A stretch of 64,000 bases of DNA, taken from NCBI RefSeq assembly GCF_910592395.1, contig NC_088325.1, forward strand, positions 6,539,501-6,603,500, given 5' to 3'. The position numbers and the translations under genes were made by a program. The notes under the pieces are model-generated. The model was given only the letters and a program-made list of their open reading frames with translations, was not told where the DNA came from and searched no databases. Below are positions 12,301 to 23,343 of this stretch, piece after piece. The stretch's first letter is position 1, and each line of letters opens with the position of its first letter. This DNA is from Lineus longissimus. Lineage: Eukaryota > Nemertea > Pilidiophora > Heteronemertea > Lineidae.

Positions 12301-14362
12301 TACCTCATTAGCATGTGAACCAATCGCGTCGCGTCCTTTGCGATCACGGCAAAGCCTCATGGAATAATGTCTTTCAACGTTGAATAATTTTTCATATTCC
12401 ATGCCTACAACTTCAATTTCTTCATAATCCATGGCTAGAAGTTCAATACTAATATAATATCCAAGATAAAGTTACAAGAAGTAGTCAATAGGGGTCTCTC
12501 ACCTCTCACTATATGTCCACACTATTCACGCTTGTACGAGGAATACATTCAATGCTGAATCTAACAACACCCAGTGCCCTTACTCTTTATATTAGTCACT
12601 GGAAGATGGCCCATTTCACTCCTTGCTTCTACTTCACCTATAGTCTCATTGCAAACGCCTCAGTTCTATGATATCACATTCACTTTCAGCTGTCATGCAA
12701 CGCAACAACTGTGCTATCTGCCATCGCACATCAACGAAGAAGTGCAGCCGCCCACATTCCACCTCACGTCTGTCCGACCAGCTGCAATCCTCGAGGACGC
12801 CCCACTGTACCACGATTTCACTACGATGTTTGACAAGAAGGAGCAGTGCGCGAGATAGGCTAATGAGCAGACTTCACTCGCTTGAGTTTCGGAAGAATGT
12901 TCCATATCGCGCTAAGCTGACCACTGCTGACCATGACAGGCGTGCATTGGACTGGTACAGGTTGGAACTGAACATTGAATATGCTGGTGGTGACGCTTTC
13001 TGATGAGAAGTTGGTCGTGACTGATGCAGTATCCTTGGACTTGTCCACAGCATCGTTCAATCATTGCTCTCTGAGCTGCCTTGATTCTGCCTTGAATCTG
13101 TACCCAAATACTAAGACCAAATGCCTGTTGACTGTGCTTTAAGAGAGACTGGCGCCATGCCTAGAGATATGACTGACCCCCTATTGGCAAATTTGTATGA
13201 CTTTATCTTGCCTACCTAGCTGCTGCCTATAGTCTCCCTTTAACTGCGGAACACTTCAAAGTCGATAAAATGCCATGTTCCACCTTTTAATGTGTTCAGA
13301 CTGCCATTTTCAAAATAATCAAGTCAGGACACTGCCTTCTAGTCTCATAATAAATTTTGCTTTCCTCAATATATAATAACATTTCTTCTTCTTCAATGCT
13401 TTCATCATTCCAAACTTCTCCTCCTCTGACTTTTACAGGGGTACAGTCCTGGCAATCAAAACCCAAATACTGAGACCAAATGCCTGTTGACTGTGCTTTA
13501 AGAGAGACTGGCGCCATGCCTAGTCTCTCTTAAAGCACAGTCAACAGACACCAACCCCCTCAGACTCAGAAACCACAAACGCCCAACCCTTCCTGCTACC
13601 CTAATACTTCTGGGTAACATTGCATAATGTTTCCATAATATTACTGACTCCAGTCAAGAGGTTATCACCAATTTAGTTATTTTTACTACGTTTAATTCAG
13701 CTAGTCAAAATAAAGGCTTGTGTCACGACTGGATCTCTTTAGTAAAGATTAGCGTCGTGGTTAAGATTAATATTTGAAATCTCATCAGCTACCTGTCACC
13801 TCTGCATACGATCATCACGGTGGTTATAGGTTTTCCCTTGTTACACATAAAAAGCCCTGCTATATGTATTACAGTCTTTGAGGGATATAATGGATAAAGA
13901 AAAGGTTTACATGGTACCATGCATCGAATAAAACAAAAAAATGTCTGGTCATACGCCCCCATGTTATGAACTCGTTTTTTATATGCTTCTCTTGTGTCTT
14001 CTTTTCCTCTCCGCCGAAGTAAGAACGTTTTTAAGGCAAGCCGATATCTTTACCCACCGTGGCCGTAGTAACCTGTTGTACCATTGACACAGAGAACTCG
14101 GGACGCATCCTCCGGGCATCACAGAACAGGAGACGGACATAACAATTATTTTGAATGTTATTACTTTTAGAAAGCGGTCTCGCATCCGTAGGACAAGCAT
14201 CACCAAAACTTGATAAGCAACCGCGAATATATGAAAACCTTCCACCACCCAATGATAACAAAAAGGCGCGTCCACCCGACGTGAGCACTATCAACCATAT
14301 CTACGTCAACACGGGCTTCAGCGCTGGCAGTGGTCATGTACAAGATGATGGCAGATCAGATG
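3249..14362 (+). CDS. Ig/FN3 single-pass receptor with tyrosine-rich tail (12 exons; 3' end uncertain)
   Basis: Twelve exons join in frame: 3249-3315, 3805-3888, 5030-5089, 6270-6497, 6933-7235, 7804-8109, 8250-8546, 8930-9062, 9207-9394, 9670-9712, 10444-10535 and 14171-14362. Each has AG/GT borders and a matching phase (phase 1 except around the TM and tail exons). They total 1993 nt, about 664 residues. Order: signal peptide (1-22), Ig-like domain split over three exons (about 23-146), second Ig-like domain (147-247), two FN3 domains (248-448), TM helix (about 461-483) followed by a basic RKK stop-transfer, then a cytoplasmic tail. The tail carries YETV, YTSL, YLNV, YENL and YVNT; several are YxN, the consensus for Grb2-type SH2 binding. 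The layout is that of a cell-surface adhesion or immune-type receptor; ligand and orthologue are unknown. No stop is reached at 14362, so at least one more exon is needed; candidates lie at 36998 and 37907. Confidence 0.85.
3805..3888 (+). CDS. Receptor exon 2: first part of Ig domain 1
   Basis: The acceptor is TTTCAG and the donor ACG|GTAAGT. The exon encodes VYVLGAVTFLST through IAFKCNG, which looks like Ig strands A-B with the B-strand cysteine. Phase 1 at both ends. Confidence 0.85.
3965..4112. repeat. Dispersed repeat, copy 3 of 3
   Basis: Lies in the receptor intron 2 and closely matches 1370-1507 over about 140 bp, with a few substitutions and one ~15 bp difference in the middle. Confidence 0.75.
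4573..4956 (-). pseudogene. LINE reverse-transcriptase protein, C-terminal fragment
   Basis: The minus-strand ORF contains EGRSFCVCAPKLWNALP and LKTHLLR. This is the R-x-FS-x-x-APxLWNxLP...LKTHLF signature at the C-terminus of CR1/L2/Jockey-type non-LTR polyproteins in many invertebrates. Only this tail remains, as expected for a 5'-truncated insertion. It lies antisense in receptor intron 2 and is not a host gene. Confidence 0.8.
5030..5089 (+). CDS. Receptor exon 3: 20-residue cysteine-bearing insert
   Basis: A symmetric 60-nt phase 1 exon with strong borders (CTCTTCAG / CTG|GTAAGT). It encodes DSGASAPCTNNPSLPECTST. Two cysteines seven residues apart could form a local disulfide. As a symmetric exon it could be skipped without changing frame. 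Confidence 0.8.
5638..6222. mobile_element. mariner-type MITE with TA target duplication
   Basis: The left end reads TA|CAGCGTGGTCCAGATAAAAG. The right end is its imperfect reverse complement, CTGGACCATCCCG|TA. The arms continue inward for about 130 bp: GGGTTAAAACCAT on the left matches ATGGTTTTAACCCC on the right, and GGGGAATCTTTCT matches AGAAAGATTCCCC. No transposase ORF, so non-autonomous. A related right end occurs near 58390-58420. Confidence 0.75.
6270..6497 (+). CDS. Receptor exon 4: second part of Ig domain 1
   Basis: Encodes about 76 residues, including NVTWSLC and LTIINVSLDDAGKWKC, the typical strand E-F pattern (D-x-G-x-W/Y-x-C) of an I/V-set Ig domain. N-glycosylation sequons NGT, NVT and NVS are present. 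Acceptor TTTCTTCAG, donor CAGT|GTAAGT. Confidence 0.9.
6535..6645. repeat. Palindromic MITE-like repeat, degraded copy
   Basis: Shares GGGATAGGCGTTC and GGAGATTTGCGAAAA-type segments with the better-preserved copy at 40338-40476, and has the same internal near-palindrome (GAATGCCTAT / ATAGGCGTTC). Confidence 0.6.
6933..7235 (+). CDS. Receptor exon 5: Ig-like domain 2
   Basis: A 303-nt phase 1 exon encoding one whole domain. It starts YPPMLNYE and contains YTDFGNHTCQIKNSIGT (strand F-G). The usual B-strand cysteine is absent (FAFNIMV); a cysteine in TATCLR may substitute. Acceptor CTTACTTCAG, donor AGAG|GTAAGT. Confidence 0.9.
7804..8109 (+). CDS. Receptor exon 6: FN3 domain 1
   Basis: One exon, one domain: GPTFTLSKGRVTAVSATLEW, then YTPSYIIYYKQSNQTTW, then LMPDSLYDFKVTLAIE. 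The W, Y and Y-x-F positions match the fibronectin type III core. Acceptor CATTTCAG, donor TACA|GTAAGT, phase 1. Confidence 0.9.
8250..8546 (+). CDS. Receptor exon 7: FN3 domain 2
   Basis: A 297-nt phase 1 exon: SRPNITSGNIRVTTNT, MAWDKFTG, MKVKYCLLDASG, YGRSYSFYFYVMDGDD. The W and Y-S-F-x-F positions fit FN3, although the domain is divergent. Acceptor CTATTCCAG, donor ATAG|GTAAGA. Confidence 0.85.
8930..9062 (+). CDS. Receptor exon 8: transmembrane segment
   Basis: Encodes a juxtamembrane DINGGVKLSGAE, then the helix IGGIVVGIIAACLVLTAVII, then VVVRVMRKKREER as the cytoplasmic basic anchor. Type I topology follows from the signal peptide. Acceptor TTCTTCAG, donor AGAG|GTGAGG, ending in phase 2. 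Confidence 0.92.
9207..9394 (+). CDS. Receptor exon 9: cytoplasmic tail, membrane-proximal
   Basis: Encodes a basic, Ser/Thr- and Asp-rich stretch: RLKMQTHHSESTRVRGGRQG, then DPYYQVPVNRR. YYQVP is a possible phosphotyrosine site. Acceptor TTTTCAG, donor GGGG|GTAAGT; phase 2 in, phase 1 out. Confidence 0.85.
9670..9712 (+). CDS. Receptor exon 10: 43-nt tail micro-exon
   Basis: Encodes VYETVEDDGSRFYEA, with two tyrosines in acidic context (YETV and YEAP once joined to the next exon). Borders TTATTTCAG and GAAGC|GTGAGT keep frame on both sides. Confidence 0.8.
10444..10535 (+). CDS. Receptor exon 11: tail with YTSL and YLNV
   Basis: Encodes PLPSPPTKPYDSNIYTSLKA, then DRIYLNVPPP. YLNV is a YxN motif; PLPSPP and VPPP are short proline runs that could bind SH3 domains. 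Acceptor GTGCTTTCAG, donor CCAA|GTGAGT. Confidence 0.82.
11235..11395. repeat. Diverged direct repeat, copy 1
   Basis: About 140 bp (core GAGCAGTGCGCGAGATA and AAGAATGTTCCATATCGCGC) recur in the same orientation at 12785-12940 with roughly one difference per 12 bases. Short open frames are shared, but no protein family is recognised. Confidence 0.75.
12785..12940. repeat. Diverged direct repeat, copy 2
   Basis: Second copy of 11235-11395. It is followed within 250 bp by the 60-bp repeat at 13103 and then the hairpin at 13484, so several repeat units are clustered here. Confidence 0.75.
13103..13165. repeat. 63-bp direct repeat, upstream copy
   Basis: Nearly identical to 13460-13521, with one substitution seen (ACTAAGACC versus ACTGAGACC). 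It contains one arm of the hairpin described at 13484. Confidence 0.85.
13484..13547. repeat. Perfect 26-bp inverted repeat (hairpin)
   Basis: The left arm 13484-13509 starts CTGTTGACTGTGCTTTAAGA. The right arm 13522-13547 is its exact reverse complement. The 12-nt loop is GGCGCCATGCCT. The arm also occurs alone at 13126-13151. Confidence 0.9.
14171..14362 (+). CDS. Receptor exon 12: tail with YENL and YVNT
   Basis: Encodes 64 residues, including QPRIYENLPPPNDNKKARPP and INHIYVNTGFSAG. Both tyrosines are in YxN context, and IYxNxPPP repeats the pattern of exon 11. Acceptor ATTACTTTTAG, donor GATG|GTAAGT, phase 1 at both ends. The intron before it is 3.6 kb. Confidence 0.82.
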
Positions 14363-17300
14363 GTAAGTACGGCTTCTATACTTATACACTATTGGTGGAT
14401 GCCATCAAATTGTGTTTTTTATGTACATGTATTATACCAACTAATATATACTTATATGAAAAACATTTACCGTTCGTTACATGATTGTACCAGTGGTGAA
14501 TAAACAGCAATAGCAATTAACATAAGGACTAATCATCCCAACAAAAATTTATTGGTACATTCTTGTCATCTATCATTATGTTTGCATTTCCAAAGAAACT
14601 TACTAAGTTCCTTTGCGACTTTAGTGCCTTAGGTGGCACATGGGGCTTCCATCAGGGTCCCGCTCCACTCAAGTCGGGAAGCAGCGTCCTTCCGCCCGTG
14701 TGAGGCCCTTCTCTCGGAGTTCCTTCTTATTTGATCGTATCCAGGTTTACTTCGGTATTGCCCCCTTTCGCCTACCATGCAGAGTCCACGTCAATACTGT
14801 TCTAGGCAAGGAGTCGGCCGTTATGCGTATTACGTGAAGAAAGGTGCTCATTCAAAAAAAACAATTGTTACGCAACACGACTGCAGAAGAATTAACCGCA
14901 AAATAGACGGGTCGAGTCATAGTCATGGCATGTGACCGCCGAATTTAGGCGATGACGTATGTGTGATTCCAGGGGCAACGACGTGCCCATTTTGAAGGTG
15001 GAATGAGTAGCTCCCACATCGAGTATATGTCGCTAAACTGCAGTTGACCGGGGGTTAAAACAAGTCAGCCTGTGGTTCACAAAGTGCCTCCAAATTGTTT
15101 TCTTCGTCGATTTTCTCCTTGAAATCTATCACTTCAGGTCTCATTATTTTTCAAAGCCTAGCTAAATTTGTATGCAGTTTTGTTTCTTGTCAGATTCATT
15201 TTGGTAAAAATCGCTAGTTTTTTGAGAAAAGGTGTTTTTGTGGTCATTTGTCCGTTTATTTCGTGGATATTTTGGGTGATGTCCGTTTACTCGATAACTG
15301 CTTTAAAAATCAAATCAAAGGTTTTTAAGGTATTTGATATGAATTTGAACTACTATTTGTCGAGTGGGATTGTCTTTGGACGTTGACTGTTGAACAGTTA
15401 TTGTTGAGAGTACATTCACTTCATGAATTAGAACCTTCCCCTTTGAGAATGCCGCATTGTAAAATAGAACGTGATTGACAAACCTGGTGTTTTTCGCCAA
15501 AATTCATGTGTGCGCGTTTTATATGTCTACTGCAATTTATTTCTCGTTTTTGTGGATAATTTCGACGCGTTCTCATAGAGTATTGCGTCATAGTTTATCG
15601 TAAGTGCGGACCGCCTTCTAAGTTTTCAAGGCGGTAAAATTTGAATCTAAGGGCTGAAAGCTGAATATTGAAACGACTACGGTAGCGTTTTGGTCCGTAA
15701 GATTGCTTTTATTTTTAATGACAACTATACCTTCGTTGTCCCCATGTTTTAAATTATGTATCCAATCTTTTGCAAGAGAAGATCAAGTCCGTAAAGGTGT
15801 GTTTTTTCATGGGTTAGTTCAATACCTGGCAAATGGCAATTGGCAATGGCAATGTGGCATAAGCATATATCAAGCTATAAAACACTACTTAAAGTCTCAA
15901 CAATCCAATTGTGAACCTGAGGCCGATAGGCTTGTAGTAAATTATATGTGAGTATGATTTAATTACCAATAGATCTTTATCAGAAGATCTTCATTATTTT
16001 ATTTGAATTTTTCAGAAAACATTGATGAGCGGTTTTGACACGCGTGATTTCAAACTTCAAAAAGTTTCCGTCCACATGTATAGATGTGAAGGTCAGCAAT
16101 GAAGTAGAATATGAGGCTGGTTCTCGCGAGAAGTGAACGCAATTGGACGCTACAGTGTCTTCCAGGGAAGGAAGGATGTTCCAACGGGAGTGACTTTACT
16201 ACTGCCTGTCAAATTTTGTTTTGATTGTTTTTAAATGCAAAGGTAGACTTTGATTACTTTCCATGTCTTTTTTTAGACCTACTTTTACTTATTTTGATAA
16301 TATGAACAGTACTATGAACAGTACAGAAGATACAATCATATGTTCTCAGGACCTGTGTTATCGAGATATGTTTATAGGAACACATGTTTTAAACAGTCTG
16401 TATGGTTTTAGGCCACTTATGCTCTCAGGACCTTGAAAATTATGTTAACAAAATGTATAAGGAAAAGACACTTTAACGTTTGACCACTGGTTATTGCATT
16501 TGAAATTCTATGCCGATAGACTTCTTAGAAATGATATGCCCATTTCCTTTGTTGCCGCTTTGTTCGAAAAAACCTATCAGCTGGTTTCTTGTAAGTTTGT
16601 TTTTCTAATTTTGGAACCCAAGATAATGCTTCGGTTAGAGATTTGCAAATCAAGCGAAGAATGGTTTTCTTCTTTGGATCCCTTTGACAATATTGGGAGG
16701 TCTGGAAAGGGGTAGATTTTCTTCTGATAGCTATCTTCTAGTGACACGTGCATTTGGCACATTTGAAGAGATAATTAAAAAAGCACTGAAGATTCCATCA
16801 ACATTTACTTAGAAAAAAGCCTTTGAAACAGGAAAATGTCAGAACCAATGCCTTGACGTCAATGAAAACGAATACACATACAAAGACAATTATTCCCTTA
16901 ACGTTGTCACCAAAATATGAATATCCGTTGAGTCCAATACTTACTATCATATTAAGAAAAAATTGAATTTGAAAAAATCGGTCCGGTAGTTTTCGCACAG
17001 CAGTATTTCTGAAAAAGCCCATATTGATTATAGAAGAATGTTTAATTAGCTATGGTTAGAAAGACTAGCACTTAGTTCCAATTTCGAATACAGGGGGCTC
17101 TTTGTAATTAAATTTCTAATAGCTCTAACTCATTAGCCGTTGAGCTTATCGGATTGCTTCTACCTGAATTATTTCAATTACAATCCCGTACTATTAAAAT
17201 GTACTTATCGGGTGGATTAAATTCTTTGAAAAATCAAAAAAAGTCCAAGTGCCTATCTGCGAGATCAATTAAGAAAATAGAGAATATATATATCTACTTA

Positions 17301-20300
17301 GTTTTGCCTGTTTACAAAAATCGAAGAAGCTCAGTTTATAGTATAGCAAGTGTGAAGATGAGAGAAGTGTCATTTTTTGTGTTGGTCTTACCTTTAAAGG
17401 ACCATTGGTATTATTAAGGGCAACATTACCAAGCTGGAAGCTGCCCAGTCACCTCCTATTTTCGATTTACGTAAGTAGTTTCCATAAAAAAATTGCACAC
17501 ACAAAAGGACAAATTCAAAACCTGACTGAATTATCACGCTTTTCTGATGTTAACTCCGATTTGACCCGAGTTATCTCCATGCGTCGATCCTTTCCATGTG
17601 GAACGATACACTAGTAAGGCACTTCCTGGAGCCTTGGATCTACCCTGTCACGACTTGGTGTAGATATCGATTATTTCGATGTCACGCTGATGGCGTTTGA
17701 TTACCCCGCTACTGCGACGATAATTTTATTGGAAATGACTTTGCGTCGTAATAGCGGGGCGACGTGAACTCGGATCTCCGCGTGCACTCACTCGGCAGGA
17801 AAGGTCTTTTGCGCCAGGACTTGTGCGTATTAAAAAGAACGAATAATCCGTTTTTCCTCAAACGCGTTCAGAAAAATAGTTTACTTATGAACCAGAAAAA
17901 GGAAAAGAACATACTGCTCCTACTAGTAGTCCATTCTTCCCTATTCTATACCTACCTACATGCATATAGTGACAAATATCCTAACAATTACCTTTGAATA
18001 CTTAGTGACTCGGAACACTGCATCGGTGAGGTAATAATTGTGGTGGTAAAAATTGCTGACGCCCTGATATTTGTAAATTTTGTACATTCAGTATTATGTA
18101 TATATACATGTAATATTTTTATATCACCTTCAGAGCAAGGTGTAATATTATTAAAACTCGATCTGAGAGGTAGTGAGTTTTAGAGAATTTGTATTGAAAT
18201 TGTTCATTTTATCATTCCTATTTCGTGTACATTCCACTCGATACCATTCCATTATTTTATTGTGACGTTCCTTTTATTAAAGCAGTTCACTGCAAATGTA
18301 ATCAATCCTTTCAATAATGATGATGATTTTTACAATCTTAAATGCATATCAGTACAATTTTTATTACGATACCTCAGATCGATCAGTCAAGTAAAAAAAC
18401 CACGCGCTTCCCTCTGAGATCTCGTGATATCTCTTTTCAACGCCTGGACGAACTCACAGTTTGTTGACGATTTGATCACCAAACTAAACACCCATTTTTG
18501 ACGATCCGCACGAAAAAAAGTAATCATCATATCGTTCCAGAAATTTGCATGTTGTACAATGAGTGTATGTATGTGTTATTTGAATACGAAATGTTGACGT
18601 TATGTTATAAAATGCGAAACTGTAAATTATTTTGAAATCTCCGATCATGTAACCGAAGTTCACACCTTCACTGATCCGATCTGTGACCAGAGTAACCTAA
18701 ACAAACTTCCCATAATTCTTGATACATCTTTGGCCACGACCTTATGCTGCGATTTTGTGAGTTCGTCGAGGCATTGTAAACAATCCGACCTAGCGTCAGG
18801 AATTGACGGAGGCGGACAGTGGCTGAGACGAGGCTGAAGGCTGTTTTTATAGTCGTTTGATGGAATTGAAGAGTGTAAGGGGTGCATTACACCCCTCTAA
18901 TTAAATCGGGCTTGGGGAAGGGCTATGATAAGCTTAAATTCGTTTGTTCATTCAGAAATGATATCACTAATCTTGAGTTTTCAGACATTAATACTACCTG
19001 TTTCGTGAACGATTTTTCCGACCACTTGAATCAAAGCGATGAAAATGATGTCTGGTGTATTAGTTAGTGGTTTATTAATCCATGACTTACTTGTTTGTTC
19101 GGCAAAATCAAGTTATCAAGTTCTTCTATACGCGCCATAAGCTTATTCCTTAATAAGCCTAGGTGTAAATGTATATTGCTTTAACTAATAACATCGTGTA
19201 GTCCTAAAGGAACGATCTTGTCCCTGCATTTTCTATACCCCAGAAATATTAACTGTGATACTAATATTATGTCATGTCAGGAACACAAGAATAAGATGTT
19301 TTATACCAAAAATAGAATATATTTGCCATACATGAGATAACAAATTGTTTTGTTCCTCTTTTTCTGTACATTTTCTACCGTGATCAGATGATTATGATAT
19401 GATACTCTAGTTTCACCGATATAATAAAGATCGTCTCTGAATATTAAAAACCAGCCTGAAGGTTATTCACCTGGTTATTCGATGCCGTTCAAACAGTTCA
19501 ATTTGGAATAACAATGGACTGGCCAGACCAAGGTTTCTGAAAGTCATGATGTCATGGTCCGGCCTGTCGATGGTCTAATAACTAACAAAGCGGTCTCATA
19601 TCGGCGAAACTAGGGCAACGACGATTTACACATTGTGCATGCAGAGACAATTAAACTGAACGTTTAAAGCCAAACTACTGTGTCGATCAGAGTAGCTTCC
19701 GATGTCCGCCCAATATAGGAACTCCGCAGAGAATCAGAAGAGTGCATCAGCGCGTGAAGAGGATAAAAACCAAAGAATCCATTATATAACCTCGTCATCG
19801 GAAAATCAAATGGCGTCATTTTGAAACTTTGCATTATGCCATTGAGAGCATTCAATCTAGCCACTCATGATAACAAAATGGTTATTTCCACGACAAAATC
19901 GTGGACGCAAGCCCGTAGGTGACGTTGGTGTCCACGACATTTTTCATCCAATCCTTTCAGGACATATCCTCAGCGGAGTTTACTCTGGGTTCAAAACATA
20001 CTCCAAAACAGACATAATATTCAAGCATATTATTTGATTATGACCGTGCCTTATCACACTTCTATCACTGCGTCGGAATATGGGTTCAACGTTTACGGGT
20101 TCATTTCACCATCATCTAATGTTATTAATCAACTCGAAAGTCGCTGAGGGTGCTTTAATTTTCTTCTTTTTTCCGTGATTCGTCTTTCAATTTTGAGTGA
20201 ATGCATTGCTTACTTTTTCATAAAAAAGTAGCATTGGTTCCAAATTCTTAGTCTTTATGAATTGTTAGTAGCATAGTAATTAGAGCGCATAACCAGGAGG

Positions 20301-20581
20301 TCGTGAGAGGATAACCGCTGTTTCGTATTTATGCCCTTGTGCAAGGCACTCAATCCTACATAGTTCTCTCCACCCATAGTTAAAAAGGTACGTAGCTCGA
20401 AGAGATGAGGGAATGTGAATGCCATACTCCCCATGGAGGTGAGCTTCGAATCTGAAATGTACAGACCAATAATATCTGGGGTAATAATGTGAGGCACTTT
20501 GAGCGATGACCGCATGGGATTCATTATTGTTATAACAAGTATTTGTTCAAGAAAAAATAGTTTCGTTGAATATTCACTTTA

Positions 20582-20660
20582 GGATGGGAGAGACCCCTAT
20601 CAGCGAATTAACGTAGCTTAATCTGACATACCTGCCTATAGTCTCCCTTTAAGCTGTTTT
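20582..20660. repeat. ~80-bp dispersed repeat (copies also near 13170 and 36388)
   Basis: The motif GGGAGAGACCCCTAT is followed 40-50 bp later by TACCTGCCTATAGTCTCCCT. Related copies are at 13170-13250 (same 3' motif) and 36388-36475 (same 5' motif). Family unknown. Confidence 0.65.
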
Positions 20661-21486
20661 CAACGTTTGCCAAAGCTGCGGTAAAATATTTCCAACGGGC
20701 ATTGGAGGTCATCCTTGAGATTACTTGTTACTTGTTCTTACTGTCCATGATTCGTGAATGTTGTGTTCTTATCGTTTGGGGCTCCGGAGGGCGAACTACT
20801 GGCCGGTGTTCTTTGAAGTTTGGTTATTAAGCCTGCCCCAAAACCAAACAGGATTTTATGGTTTCAGCAATCTCAGTGCAGAAAAAAGTTCTTCAGCGAG
20901 GTCCAATGATCAGTTGCAGGGTCCCCCGGTAGGCCATATTTGGTTTCTGGAAAATTCGCTTTCATTCGTGGCGCATGAGCAAATGGACACAAGAAAATTA
21001 TAACCAGAACATTTCACCCCGATTTGTCTAGAAATAAACCGTATAGAGCAAAAAAATTGATTCATGCACTACGTCAAATGTACAGAGAAAAAAATCATTA
21101 ATCGTAACTGAAAAGAGCCTGTTTGGTTTTGTGGTGGAGACCAATACAAATTAAATTTCTAAGACATCTGACCAGCAGTTCGCCCGCCAAAGCCCCAAAT
21201 ATGTTGACAAAACATTTATGAATGGACTATAGTTAATGGTAGCTACTAAACCGTATAACAAAACAAAACTGAGCTCAATTGTTATCAGTCAAAATTTTAT
21301 TTTAATCGAATTTAATTGCATTATTGGAACTACACCGTATATGATTAGATATTCCCCGAGGTTCCGATACTCTGATCCGTAGATCTAATTCGTACACTCT
21401 TAGAAATAAAGGTTGTTTAAGCTTTTGAAATTCTATAATAGCGTTTTGGCCAACACAAAGATGCAGTTTGTAGGGGTCTTCAATAA

Positions 21487-21519
21487 CATGAAAACCTCTA
21501 ATCATTAGAGGTTTTCATG
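21487..21519. repeat. 33-nt perfect palindrome
   Basis: 16-bp arms (CATGAAAACCTCTAAT and its complement) around a single C. A further partial copy, GAGGTTTTCAT, follows at once. Confidence 0.85.
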
Positions 21520-23343
21520 AGGTTTTCATTATGGTTTTTGATATCCTGAAAAAACGTCCAAGGATTTTTCAATTCGAAAAAAACATTGAGTGTTTTCAAA
21601 ACCTCAAAATCTTAATTTCTAAGAGGACTGTGTGACTGTATGTAATGTTCGTTTGATGTCAATTGAAAAACTGAGTCCTTTTTCTTTTACGCCAGTCATA
21701 TATTACTTGGTTTACTTTGCTTAGAATTCATCGCATTCCATTGAATTGCCTCCTGAAAACAATTTCCCGAAATTCGTTCCAAATGATCGAGTCCTTCGTC
21801 GAAGTTACACGCATTCACCCCTCTACATTTTTACAGGCCATTTTGCACTGCTGAGCCTTTTTAATGCACTGCAAGAAAATAATAAAGATTTTTAGGAAGG
21901 TTTTTGAATAATTATGTTACTAGCGATTGTTTTATTAGGCATAATTAGGCATAAAATCATAAAATTAGGCATAAAATCAACAAATGTTGAAGACGACGTT
22001 GTGATTTTGCCAATTCCAAAGTACTTTTGTGTGCGACATTTACCATTATATTACATTATGCATGTACATTAAACTTTACCTTTATTGTCCCACAAAATGT
22101 ATACTGAACTTTAATTTCACCAATCTAAGACGGTTTCTGAATATTCAAGAAACTATAGATATTATTTACGGTCGTTATAGACGTCGTTCAAATGTTCAGT
22201 TTGGACTACGGTGGGTTATAGCGACACTAATTCGACCATTGGTCATGTTCCGGTGCTTTTTTTTATTTGCAGCAACGACCACGACTGCCGAAACAAAGTT
22301 TATGTTTCAATGAGTTGGCAATGTATGCTACCAAAGTCTTACCTTCGTCATATCACCTCGGCAACCTGTCCCGCATTTGCCCTCGCATATCTTCTTGTCT
22401 TTCTCGGCAGGACTTTCGCCGGCTGTGGTTAGCGGCAATGAAACCAGGAGAATTAGGGCCAGCGTTAAGAACTGGAACATAGAACTTCTAGGTTAATTTG
22501 CAATCAAGGTTGTATACGGGATGGGGGCCGGTGTAGCATAAATATTGTGATCCGCGCTATCGAGGGCGATACCGAAAAGTACATGTGACCTCGAGGAATA
22601 ATTCTGAGCGGAAGTCAACAAATCGAGGGTAACTTCCAGTATATCGCCAGACGAACAATTAAGTTGATCGTTTTGTATACCGAAACTGAGGAACTTTAGG
22701 CTAAAAAGGGGGAATAGGACTTTTCTGGCCAGGAGAATGTGCTAATTACTTCTGAAAACGACTATTAGGTTTGTTTCTCCCGTCCTGATCGAATATCCTT
22801 ACTATTCATGATCATGAGAGTATATGAACACATCACATCCAAATGTGCACCATAAAGCCCATCCTGGTGATTACATTTCGTTCAGGATCCACTCCCCTCC
22901 TGCAATTATGTCGATAAATGCACCACTGTAAAAGCCACACGATGGAAGCTTTTTGATACTGTCTGTCATTGTGCGGATACATAATTAAAGATGACGGCTC
23001 GAATTGTTCCAGTCATAATACAAACATATTCTCCCTGGTAATGTTTGTAATGTGCATGCGCATCATCTACTGAATATATCCATTACATAATACTAAGAAT
23101 TCATAAAGACTAAAGATTAGGAACCAATACTACAGCATCATAACTAGCACTAGGTTCCAAATGTTGACAATTTGGGGGCTTTGGCAAGATGATTCGTATT
23201 TTATTCAATGGCTATCACTACTATTAGCTAGTTGTTGCTTGATTTTGTCACAAAAAACATGCCTCAAATAGTTTAACTCGCTTAACTAGCTATTATTAGG
23301 CTAATAAGGAATGGTTTTTTAACGAGGTTCTAAAACCTTCCCG

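Larger units (their letters stand above)
14363..23343. other. Gene-free stretch, probable first part of a long receptor intron
   Basis: No exon with matching phase or recognisable domain was found. It holds a ~80 bp dispersed repeat at 20582, a palindrome at 21487 and an imperfect GC-rich inverted repeat at 17723-17763 (CCCCGCTACTGCGACG against CGTCGTAATAGCGGGG). Short ORFs at 14640, 16494 and 22211 look like chance. Confidence 0.5.

Noticed and set aside
12574-13003. Overlapping ORFs of about 100 residues across the diverged repeat
   Set aside because: The frames differ between the two repeat copies, each with stops; no family recognised, so treated as non-coding repeat.
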